The position numbers were made by a program, and so were the translations under genes. From contig DATMXP010000023.1 of the NCBI GenBank assembly GCA_035561515.1, positions 124,001 through 188,000 of the forward strand: DNA of 64,000 nt, given 5' to 3'. A model generated the notes under the pieces. The model did not search any database, was not told where the DNA came from, and was given only the letters and a program-made list of their open reading frames with translations. Below, one piece after another: positions 28,132 through 35,959 of this stretch. Position 1 is the first letter of the stretch. Every line of letters begins with the position of its first letter. The stretch comes from Terriglobales bacterium (GTDB lineage: Bacteria > Acidobacteriota > Terriglobia > Terriglobales > Acidobacteriaceae).

Positions 28132-31100
28132 CTACATTCCGGCCACATTCGCCGACAGGCGCAACAGCATGAGGCCGGAGTTGCTAGTCGGCTCGATTTG
28201 GTGCGCCAGTTTACTGTATCGGCTGTTCTTGTAGGCGACTGCCGCTCTCCAGAGCGACGGTGCGAAATCGCCCAGCTTCATCTCCGTTATTTGCGGATAG
28301 TCCCACTTCTTCGAGCCATCCGCATATGGAACCAGAAAATCGACCGCCCGGCGGATGCTTCGGCCATCTTCTGTTTCGAAATTCCAGAGGTCTTCCCCCA
28401 CCAATTCACCGAGTGTCGCCAAGTCAGTGAGGCCGAGAAGGTTCATGCAGCTATAGCTGAAGGCTTTCGTCCGCAGTAATTCCAGCGGTTGCCGTCCGTC
28501 GGGTTCCACTTGTGTGGCGATACGCTTCTGCATCGCCTCGTGAAGCACGTTTTTAGCCAGCGATGAATCGCCAATGAACAGCGCGAAAGTTGCTACTTGG
28601 ACGTCATAATACGTGCCGTGGTTATTTTTCGATTTGGACTCCGCAATCCCAAGCGGATTTTGTCGCAGCCAGGCCAGGAAGTCGCCCAACCATCGCTCCA
28701 TTCCAGCTTGGTCGGCTGCGGTCCATGCGTGGGAATCTTGCAGCAGCCCTACTGCGTCCACGACCATGGTGAGATTGCGGCTTTCGATAATGCCCGACTT
28801 CCCACCCCGGTAACGCCCTGGAATCCCCTGCGCGAAGTTTAGGTTTGGGTTCATGCGCGTGGCGGGATCGAGGAAAAACGTCCGCAGCAGCAACGTCGCG
28901 CGATCCGCGTACTTCTGCGAACCCGTCAGCCACCACGCCAGAGCGAGCGCGCGGACCGACGAAACCATCTTGTCCATTTGCTCGTTGTCGCCGATCTTAT
29001 AGATCTCCGGGTTTCTTTCGCCGTCTCGCCGGATATATGGCAGGCCATCCGGCTTCGCTGAGTCAGGCCACCAGTACGGACCTTGGCTCATATAGTCATG
29101 CTTGTCTCCGCTGGGCGGGACGACTTGCTTTTGCATCACCGAGAACTGGCCGGCGCTTAATGCGCGATCTCCGTCCCTTGTGACTTTGAGTGTCAACTGG
29201 TCCTTCGCTCCACTTGATTGAGAGTGGGCACGCGCTTCGTTTAGCGCGTTTGCGTCCATCAGAAATACTCGTGGAGATTTCGGGTGTTGCACCGCGACTC
29301 GCGCTTGCCGAGGAGCAACTGTCATCGTCATCGCCCACGAGAGAGGCTCTTGCGGACTCAGTTCAAAGTCCTCTCGCTCTATCTCCAGCAATACCGGTAC
29401 CGCTCCGCGGCTTCCCTTCCCCAGTGGCGAATCTCCTGTGAACCGAATTTCCCTGGATGTGTTCTGGCCCCATCCGGTGAACGCAAAAGTCATTTCGCCT
29501 TCCGGACCCGCGAAGTTATAGGTTTCACCGTTCCCAACCCGCACGCAATGTTCGGCACTGCTGGAAACCACCATCCACATGCGTCGTATCTCTATTGGCT
29601 TGGAAACGGAGAGGCTTTCTTTTCGAACCAGGGAGGTTCCCTGTAATTCCCAACGAACGTCGGCGACGATGCCAGGGGCTGTTAGTTCCCCAGCCTTGGT
29701 TCCGATTACTGCCCATCGCCGCCAGACAGCTCGCAGGGACTTCCCATCTGCTCCCGGTTGGATTTCATCAGCGCCGTCGCTTGCGACAATCGTGCGACCA
29801 TCCGAAAGTTGGATAAAAGGAGTCATAACCGGCAGGATTTGCTCAACCGGAGGCACGAAGTTCAGCAGGTTGTAAGGGGACGGAAGGTAGTCCGACGTTC
29901 CCGGCTTGGTACCCGATGTGATCGGCAGCGCAAACTGAATGCCCGGCTGCCTCACCAGCCAAACCCCGAACTCCCGGTCCCCTCTTCTGAAGTACTCAAA
30001 GCGGGCGACGTTCGGTAGAACCACTTGCGTGGAAATAGTCGCAAGCTGCTCTGCCTTCATCGCACGCTGGAAGCTGTACTGCGCTCCCGCCACTTTCCCC
30101 AGGAACGCGGATGTCTGCTGCCATTCACGTTCCCGGTTGATGTAGCTGTAGTTGCCACGACCGTAGCCGAATACGTTAAGCACGTGACGTTCCGGTAAGA
30201 CGTCATGCTTCAGCCATTGCCAGGCTGTGTAATACGCACTGGCCAGTTGCGACATCGGGGCCGGGCGGAATTGCGGGTGTTCACCGAGGAAGGCAACAAT
30301 CTCCATCGTGTCCATGTAGCTGATCGCACCCAAGCTGCGTCCCCATGGATATCCGTACCCATCGGGCGAAATCAGATCCCACCATGTTTGCATCTGTCGC
30401 TTGAGGGTGGGCTCCAGGGCCTTCATTACGTCCTTACGGCCAGCCAGTTCGGCAGCCATATAGACGTAACGAGCGTACTCATTCGAATAGCGATCGAAGC
30501 GGCCGGCTGGCAGTCCGTCATCAGAATAAAGATTCCCGCTCACAAACTGTTCCGCTGCGCGATCAATCACGTCGTCAACGAATGCCTTGTCGTTGAGTAC
30601 TCCCAATTTTTGGTCGAGCGCAACAATCCGAGCGGCAACCCCGAAGTAGTTCTCCGGAAGATTAATCACGCGCCTTGTGTTGCGATCGTAGAAGCGCGAC
30701 GGATCCAGCAGTGACCTCCACGCCTGTTGCTCTTCAGGCGTAAGCGACTGCCAGACAGCGTTGCTGCTGAGATTGGCACCGAACGATGACAACGCAATCG
30801 CGCCGTAGAGTTGCGCGAATGTCTTGCCGCCTTTTCGGGCTTCGATCAGACCGATCTTCCCGATGAACTCTGCTAGATCGCGGCCCGCCAATTTACGCTC
30901 ACCAGTAAGTGCGTAATACGAACCGAGCGCCCTCGCAAAGGCTCCCCACGAAAACTCGCCCATTGTCAGCGCGCCCATCACGCGATCGGGCGGAGGATCG
31001 AGAGTCGTAATATCTGCGACATGCGCCGTCAGTTGTTGTCCCAGAAACCTGGAGACGTCCAGGTTGAATATTTCAGCTTCGATTATCGGAGGATGTTGCT

Positions 31101-31161
31101 GTGCAACTGCCGACAAGCAAGTAAGAAGGATTGCCGCAATACAACACACCGCACGTCTCAT
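28132..31161 (-). CDS. secreted two-module protein with C-terminal alginate-lyase domain
   Basis: 1009 aa with a signal peptide (about 1-20). Residues about 40-620 form one module: an alpha-helical, Trp/Tyr-rich toroid (SYYALTGERKLAGRDLAEF; SPDGYGYPWGRSLGAISYMD) followed by a beta-rich part. This resembles DUF2264/heparinase-type two-domain proteins, but the family is not certain. From about 626 to the end a second alpha/alpha module matches the alginate lyase family PF05426: YMSQGPYWWPDSAKPDGLPYIRRDG, NLNFAQGIPGRYRGGKSGIIES and the active-site segment KSKNNHGTYYDVQVA (Asn-His-x-x-x-Tyr). It is the distal gene of a minus-strand pair, overlapping the DUF4861-GH88 gene by ATGA. Likely a periplasmic or secreted lyase on an acidic polysaccharide. 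Confidence 0.82.
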   Translation of the reverse strand: MRRAVCCIAAILLTCLSAVAQQHPPIIEAEIFNLDVSRFLGQQLTAHVADITTLDPPPDRVMGALTMGEFSWGAFARALGSYYALTGERKLAGRDLAEFIGKIGLIEARKGGKTFAQLYGAIALSSFGANLSSNAVWQSLTPEEQQAWRSLLDPSRFYDRNTRRVINLPENYFGVAARIVALDQKLGVLNDKAFVDDVIDRAAEQFVSGNLYSDDGLPAGRFDRYSNEYARYVYMAAELAGRKDVMKALEPTLKRQMQTWWDLISPDGYGYPWGRSLGAISYMDTMEIVAFLGEHPQFRPAPMSQLASAYYTAWQWLKHDVLPERHVLNVFGYGRGNYSYINREREWQQTSAFLGKVAGAQYSFQRAMKAEQLATISTQVVLPNVARFEYFRRGDREFGVWLVRQPGIQFALPITSGTKPGTSDYLPSPYNLLNFVPPVEQILPVMTPFIQLSDGRTIVASDGADEIQPGADGKSLRAVWRRWAVIGTKAGELTAPGIVADVRWELQGTSLVRKESLSVSKPIEIRRMWMVVSSSAEHCVRVGNGETYNFAGPEGEMTFAFTGWGQNTSREIRFTGDSPLGKGSRGAVPVLLEIEREDFELSPQEPLSWAMTMTVAPRQARVAVQHPKSPRVFLMDANALNEARAHSQSSGAKDQLTLKVTRDGDRALSAGQFSVMQKQVVPPSGDKHDYMSQGPYWWPDSAKPDGLPYIRRDGERNPEIYKIGDNEQMDKMVSSVRALALAWWLTGSQKYADRATLLLRTFFLDPATRMNPNLNFAQGIPGRYRGGKSGIIESRNLTMVVDAVGLLQDSHAWTAADQAGMERWLGDFLAWLRQNPLGIAESKSKNNHGTYYDVQVATFALFIGDSSLAKNVLHEAMQKRIATQVEPDGRQPLELLRTKAFSYSCMNLLGLTDLATLGELVGEDLWNFETEDGRSIRRAVDFLVPYADGSKKWDYPQITEMKLGDFAPSLWRAAVAYKNSRYSKLAHQIEPTSNSGLMLLRLSANVAGM

Positions 31162-33710
31162 TGTGCCGCCCGCCGTGCGCCTGACTGCCTCTCCAAGTCG
31201 AGCAGGGTCTCAAGCAGGTAGTATTGCCCGTAGATGAGCGGAGTATCGCCGGGCCGGGTCGAACTCCCATGGCGCAACACTCCTTCTGGCGTGCTATCTC
31301 CCGCTGAGACCGGCGTCAGGTATCGGTTGATTAGCGACTGCACGATCTTTTCCGCCGTCTGGCGGTACTGAGTTGCGAGCTTTGCATCCGAAGTACCCTG
31401 GGAGAGCCGTAGCAACCCGCCGGCAGTGACCGCCGCAGCGGACGTGTCGCGATTGCGATAAATAACGCCCTCATCATAGAAGTCGTACCACGGCACGTTG
31501 TCCTCCGGCAGTTCTCTCAAAATGTAGGAAGCAATACTCTCCGCTGTCTGCAGGAGACGCGGGTCCTTCGTTTCCTGATAAGCGGCGGCGAATCCATAGA
31601 GCGCCCACGCCTGACCGCGAGACCACGACGTATCAGCGGTGAACCCCTGGTGAGTGTGGCGGAAGATGGTTTCCCCGGGCGCCGCATTGTTCTTCCACTT
31701 CAGTTCCACCATGGGCGCGCCGCCCCGCAACTGGAACTGCTGTCGATCGTCTCCCGGGTTGTAATGCACCGACTGAAACGTCGAGCCATCCGGACGCACC
31801 AATCGCTTCGCCGTTTGGAGCGCATGGTTGATCCCGATGTCCTTCCATTTCTCGTCACCGGTCTGCTTCCACGCCCACCAGAGCAATTGCAGGTTCATCA
31901 TGGTGTCAACAATGGTGTCGTCGCCGCCGACCGACCAAGCCGCTATAAGCTGCGTCTTCGGGTTGTAAAGCTGCTCCAGCCTTTGTGCGCCGCGCAACGC
32001 GCTCTCACGAAACTCGGCGTTCTTAGTGAGTTCAAAAGCCGGAACTGACGAGTAGAAATAGAGGAAACCGGAGTCGTGGTTCTGTTCGAGTTCCTTGCCC
32101 ATCAGCGCGCGGGTCCATAGCTCGCCCCACTGCCGGTATTTTTCGTCATGCGTTTTCTCATACATCTTCCACAGTTCGCCAGTCCAGAAACTTCCAGTCC
32201 AGAAAAATCCATTCTGCTTCTGCCATTTACCGGTCTGGTTGTTGCCTTCGGTGAAGAAGCCGTCGCCCTTGTTCGTCGCTATTGTGTCACTGCCTTTCAG
32301 GACGGGCTCCCACTGGGCAGCAGTACGATCGATTTCTTTCTGAAGCAGCGATATCGCCTGCGCGTACGTTCTTTGATTTTTGGATTTCAGGGTGTCGGGC
32401 GGAGCTGACTGTGCCTCAGCCTTCGACGACAGCACTGTTGCGGTGACTGGCGAACTCAGCCGGACAGCGGTGTCTTTCATGAATTGGAGAAATTCTTCCC
32501 TGGAAGCAATCCGCGGTCCGTCGCGCTGAACGTACCGACGTATGTCATCAGGGCTCCCGACAGATACTCGATCTTCCGTTCCCTCCTGGTCCCAGGCAGC
32601 CATCACGTACCATGCGGCATGTCCCTGCTTCACTGAAAATGAAATCAGGTGATTATCGGCATCCTGGGCCGTCTTGGCGTCACGTTCGAGAAGGACAATC
32701 CCTAATCCGAGTTGCGTTCCGGTCAGAGCTTCCGTGGCCGTCGCGCCTGGCATCAGCACCTGTTCGCCATAAGTAGCCACCCAGATGGGACCAGAGGTCG
32801 CCGATGAGCGGTACTCCGGGACGTTCTTTTTCAGTGGCAATCCAGTCGCAAAAACCAGGCCGTCCCCGCCCTTCGCATCGAGGTTGTGATAGAACCCACG
32901 TTCATTCGCCCACTGCGTGATTCGCGAACGCAACGTGAGTTTTCGGCCAGCCACATTCCAGTTCGTGTAGACAATGTCCACGATTGCGCGCACCGGTCCC
33001 GTGGACACTATCCGGTAATTGCGGCTGCCAACGTCCGCCACCTTGATGAGTTTTCCATCTACCCATGCTCCGACTGCACCAATACCGAGAGCGTTGCCGA
33101 TTTTGTATATGTCTCGGCCGTAAGGCGAAACCGAGTGGTAGTCGTACTCGGGCGTGGCCAGGTTGCGCAGTAACAAGGAGTGTCGTTGTTTCCCGTACAG
33201 GTCGATCGCGTTGCGTGGGTCGAAGTAAAGCCGCCAGCCATTGTATTCCGATTCCCACCCTATACCCTCGATCTTCGTGGCAAGAAGAGCATGAGTCCGG
33301 TCGGGATATTCGCTTCGCAAACGGCAAATCCGATTGGCCTCGCCATAAGTGACAGTTACGATGCGCGTCTGTTTCGGTTTCAGGTCGATCTGAAACGCCA
33401 ATTCATCGGCCTTATTGTCACCGTCAATGTCGTCCACCTGCGACGGGATTTCCGTCGCCTGCAGAATCGCACTGTCCTCCTCGATCGATGTGGCATCGGT
33501 TGCAGTGACAAGCAACTGTCCCGCATTCAGGTCGGGAGCGACTCTTCGCAGTTCCGTGAGCGGGATAACCATGTTCTCGTGGGGTCGAGCCATGTCCGTC
33601 GAGTTCGTGATGGACAACTTCACCCCTCGCAGATGTGGGGTCGCCCACGCCGAAGCTGTTGTAAGAATTATGAGGATCGCAGTACGGAAAGCAGCGCTCA
33701 TGCTGGTCAC
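31158..33710 (-). CDS. DUF4861-GH88 fusion: unsaturated uronyl hydrolase
   Basis: 850 aa with a signal peptide of about 23 residues. The N-terminal half (about 30-430) is a DUF4861-type beta-sandwich domain (ITNSTDMARPHENMVIPL; DIDGDNKADELAFQIDL). The C-terminal half (about 445-835) is a glycoside hydrolase 88 domain, an alpha/alpha-barrel that removes 4,5-unsaturated uronates from lyase products by vinyl-ether hydration. Two conserved Asp are visible at D546 (NHDSGFLYFYS) and D602 (DDTIVDTMMN), with spacing like the catalytic pair of Bacillus UGL. DTSWSRGQAWALYG and DTSAAAVTAGGLLRLS are further GH88 signatures. It precedes and overlaps the alginate-lyase-domain gene, consistent with sequential action. 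Confidence 0.87.
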   Translation of the reverse strand: MTSMSAAFRTAILIILTTASAWATPHLRGVKLSITNSTDMARPHENMVIPLTELRRVAPDLNAGQLLVTATDATSIEEDSAILQATEIPSQVDDIDGDNKADELAFQIDLKPKQTRIVTVTYGEANRICRLRSEYPDRTHALLATKIEGIGWESEYNGWRLYFDPRNAIDLYGKQRHSLLLRNLATPEYDYHSVSPYGRDIYKIGNALGIGAVGAWVDGKLIKVADVGSRNYRIVSTGPVRAIVDIVYTNWNVAGRKLTLRSRITQWANERGFYHNLDAKGGDGLVFATGLPLKKNVPEYRSSATSGPIWVATYGEQVLMPGATATEALTGTQLGLGIVLLERDAKTAQDADNHLISFSVKQGHAAWYVMAAWDQEGTEDRVSVGSPDDIRRYVQRDGPRIASREEFLQFMKDTAVRLSSPVTATVLSSKAEAQSAPPDTLKSKNQRTYAQAISLLQKEIDRTAAQWEPVLKGSDTIATNKGDGFFTEGNNQTGKWQKQNGFFWTGSFWTGELWKMYEKTHDEKYRQWGELWTRALMGKELEQNHDSGFLYFYSSVPAFELTKNAEFRESALRGAQRLEQLYNPKTQLIAAWSVGGDDTIVDTMMNLQLLWWAWKQTGDEKWKDIGINHALQTAKRLVRPDGSTFQSVHYNPGDDRQQFQLRGGAPMVELKWKNNAAPGETIFRHTHQGFTADTSWSRGQAWALYGFAAAYQETKDPRLLQTAESIASYILRELPEDNVPWYDFYDEGVIYRNRDTSAAAVTAGGLLRLSQGTSDAKLATQYRQTAEKIVQSLINRYLTPVSAGDSTPEGVLRHGSSTRPGDTPLIYGQYYLLETLLDLERQSGARRAAQ

Positions 33711-33750
33711 CTTTGCAAGTCAGCGAAAGGAATAGCAACGTTCGAAAAGA

Positions 33751-33789
33751 GGCGCTGGTGCAAAGTACGCCCGCGGACGCACCAGCGCC
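33751..33789 (-). terminator. terminator after kdgF
   Basis: GGCGCTGGTGC (33751-33761) pairs perfectly with GCACCAGCGCC (33779-33789). On the minus strand a TCTTTT stretch follows. It separates the kduI-kduD-kdgF group from the GH88-lyase pair. Confidence 0.75.
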
Positions 33790-33795
33790 GTTCCC

Positions 33796-34149
33796 TTACA
33801 GGTAATCGAGTCTGCAAGGTGTAAACACATCAATGACGACGGACGGTTCCAGCGCCGCAGCCTGGTGTTCCACTCCACCACGTACGACGAAGCTTTCGCC
33901 TGTCCTGACTTCGAAGTTCTGTTCGCCGCAACTGACCTTCAGATGACCCTGCACGATATACACAACTTGATCATGCGGATGACTGTGTCGTGCTCCAACC
34001 CAGCCTTTCTCCATCCGATGTTCGGCGAGAAACAGCTTGTCGTTGTGCGCGCCGACGCGCCTCGTGAGACCCGGTTCAGGATTCGTGCTCGTGATCTGCT
34101 TCTGATAAACAACCCCCACGTCGGGGAATCCTCGTTCTGGCTTCTGCAT
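33796..34149 (-). CDS. kdgF: KdgF-type cupin, uronate linearisation protein
   Basis: 117-aa single-domain cupin. Metal-binding residues H55-x-H57 and Q61 lie in the HSHPHDQ motif, with H95 in GGVEHQ, matching the His-His-Gln-His set of KdgF, which opens the ring of 4,5-unsaturated monouronates from pectin or alginate to the 5-keto-4-deoxy form. There is no signal peptide, so it is cytoplasmic. ATG is preceded by GAGGAG. The adjacent kduD and KduI-type genes carry out the following steps, which supports this over a generic cupin. Confidence 0.85.
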   Translation of the reverse strand: MQKPERGFPDVGVVYQKQITSTNPEPGLTRRVGAHNDKLFLAEHRMEKGWVGARHSHPHDQVVYIVQGHLKVSCGEQNFEVRTGESFVVRGGVEHQAAALEPSVVIDVFTPCRLDYL

Positions 34150-34210
34150 GTCTCCTCGCGGACGATCAGAGACTGACCGTCGTTCTCTTCAACTCAGTAA
34201 TTCGTTCCAT

Positions 34211-35002
34211 TCACCTGGCGAGCCAACCGCCATCGACCACCAGCACGTGTCCATTCACATAGTCGCTGGCGGAAGAGGCAAGAAAGACGGCAGCACCGCC
34301 AAGGTCTTCCGGCGTACCCCAACGACCCGTGGGAATACGATCCACGATTTGCTGGTTCCGAATCGGATCGGCTCTCAACGGTGCAGTATTGTCCGTTGCC
34401 ATGTAACCGGGTGCAATGGCGTTCACGTTGATTCCCCTGGGTGCCCATTCATTTGCTAATGCCTTCGTTAACTGCGCGACGGCGCCTTTGGCCGCAGCAT
34501 AGGAAGGAACGAACACGCCGCCCTGAAAAGCCAGCAAAGAGGCGATGTTGATGATCTTTCCATGCCCCTGTTGCAGCATGTGTCGGCCGGCTATTTGGCA
34601 TAGACGAAAAACGGCATTCAGATTTACTTCGATTACGTCGTACCAGTCCTCTTCGGAGAACTCCGACGCGGGAGCGCGCCGGATGATTCCCGCATTGTTG
34701 ACGAGGATATCCAGCGAGCCGAACTTCTCGACTGTGAACGACACAAGTTCTTCGCACACTTTTGGCTCTGAAATATCCCCGGAGAATTGTTCCGAGGTGG
34801 ATCCCGCCGCTTCGATCGCGGAACGGACCTCGTTGGCTCCGCGGTTATCACGACCATGCAGCACGATATTGGCGCCGGCCTGTGCCAGCGCGATTGCAAT
34901 GCCCGCTCCTAAACCGGTCTGTGAACCTGTCACGAGCGCCGTTTTTGCGGTGAGCTTAAAAGAATCCAGAATTATTGCGCTTTCGAGCTGATGTTTACTC
35001 AC
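34211..35002 (-). CDS. kduD: 2-dehydro-3-deoxy-D-gluconate 5-dehydrogenase (KduD)
   Basis: 263-aa SDR. Cofactor motif TGSQTGLGAG, NNAGIIRRAPASEF, catalytic Ser in INIASLLAFQGG, and Tyr/Lys in SYAAAKGAVAQLTKALANEWA. The segment INVNAIAPGYMATDNTAPLR is highly characteristic of KduD. Reduces 2,5-diketo-3-deoxygluconate to 2-keto-3-deoxygluconate with NAD(P)H. GTG start with AAAGAG upstream. Lies between the KduI-type isomerase and kdgF with gaps of about 60 bases. Confidence 0.92.
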   Translation of the reverse strand: MSKHQLESAIILDSFKLTAKTALVTGSQTGLGAGIAIALAQAGANIVLHGRDNRGANEVRSAIEAAGSTSEQFSGDISEPKVCEELVSFTVEKFGSLDILVNNAGIIRRAPASEFSEEDWYDVIEVNLNAVFRLCQIAGRHMLQQGHGKIINIASLLAFQGGVFVPSYAAAKGAVAQLTKALANEWAPRGINVNAIAPGYMATDNTAPLRADPIRNQQIVDRIPTGRWGTPEDLGGAAVFLASSASDYVNGHVLVVDGGWLAR

Positions 35003-35059
35003 TCTTTGCGGTCTCCATTGTGGTAAAGGCTCAAACGTTTTTTCCCGAACCGAATCGGC

Positions 35060-35890
35060 CTATTTCGCCCTACCCTTTTCCAAACCGCTGCCGCCCTGAT
35101 CGAATCCGGGTTGAACGTTTACCACCCCGAATTTACGGTCTTCCACTTCCTTATGCGCGGCCATGGCCCAAATGAAGCAGATCTTATGTCCTGGCACAGA
35201 CACGTTGGGGTGATAACCACTGGGCATGAGAACGGCATCACCCTCGCGCACGGGAACCACCAGTTCCGGATACTCAGTGTCGTGGTAGACAAGTTGCAAC
35301 CCAAAGGCAGGCGCAGGCATGTTGAAATACACGTACATCTCTTCCAACATCGACGCGTGTTCGTGCGGGGGCCAGCTCGTCCAGTTTCCCGGGTCCGAAT
35401 ACGTCCACCCGAAAACTATCCTTCCAGCCTGCACATTCTTTGCACACGACATATGAAGGTGCCGTGCCGCACCGGTTCCTACCCCGGCGTCGAACTTAAG
35501 CCCAGGATCTTTGCTCATTTCGGCGTAATTCACATATTGCAGCGGATACGCGTTATCCACTGGCGCCGAGAATTCTGCGATATCCACCTCGCTCGTCGTT
35601 TCTACTGAAATCTGCGATCCGCGCGGAATGTAGATCGCGTCATATTGCCCCATTTTGATAGTCTCGCCAGCCGCCTTGACCTGAGCTGCGCCGGAGAGGA
35701 CGAGGAAGCCCGTTTCCTCAAGGCTGTTTGCGAATGCGACCGATCGCACTTCCTTGTTCAACCGAATACGGCCGTAACTCAGATGCCTGTTGGTGCTGTT
35801 CTTCGGCGTCACGGATATGTGTCGTCCGACTTGGGCATCTGTATGACGAAAGATCATTTTCTCGGCAACCAAGGGTGCAGCAATAGACAT
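35060..35890 (-). CDS. kduI: KduI/IolB-family isomerase, probable 5-keto-4-deoxyuronate isomerase
   Basis: 276-aa bicupin of family PF04962. Metal-site residues appear in SWPPHEHASMLEEMYVYF and MPSGYHPNVSVPGHK. In this core the sequence resembles IolB (5-deoxyglucuronate isomerase) as much as KduI, but placement directly before kduD and kdgF argues for the uronate step, converting 5-keto-4-deoxyuronate to 2,5-diketo-3-deoxygluconate. ATG at 35890 is preferred because GGGAG lies 8-9 bases upstream; an ATG five codons earlier lacks a site. No inositol genes occur nearby. Confidence 0.82.
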   Translation of the reverse strand: MSIAAPLVAEKMIFRHTDAQVGRHISVTPKNSTNRHLSYGRIRLNKEVRSVAFANSLEETGFLVLSGAAQVKAAGETIKMGQYDAIYIPRGSQISVETTSEVDIAEFSAPVDNAYPLQYVNYAEMSKDPGLKFDAGVGTGAARHLHMSCAKNVQAGRIVFGWTYSDPGNWTSWPPHEHASMLEEMYVYFNMPAPAFGLQLVYHDTEYPELVVPVREGDAVLMPSGYHPNVSVPGHKICFIWAMAAHKEVEDRKFGVVNVQPGFDQGGSGLEKGRAK

Positions 35891-35917
35891 AATGGCAACT
35901 CCCACATAGTAAAATTC

Positions 35918-35951
35918 ACGGCTCCTCCGACAGGTTTATCTTCGGAGCCGT
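35918..35951 (-). terminator. terminator after the TonB receptor
   Basis: ACGGCTCC (35918-35925) and GGAGCCGT (35944-35951) form an 8-bp stem 9 bases after the receptor stop; on the minus strand GAATTTTAC follows. It precedes the kduI start, so it should reduce read-through from receptor to catabolic genes. Confidence 0.7.
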
Positions 35952-35959
35952 ATTAATAG

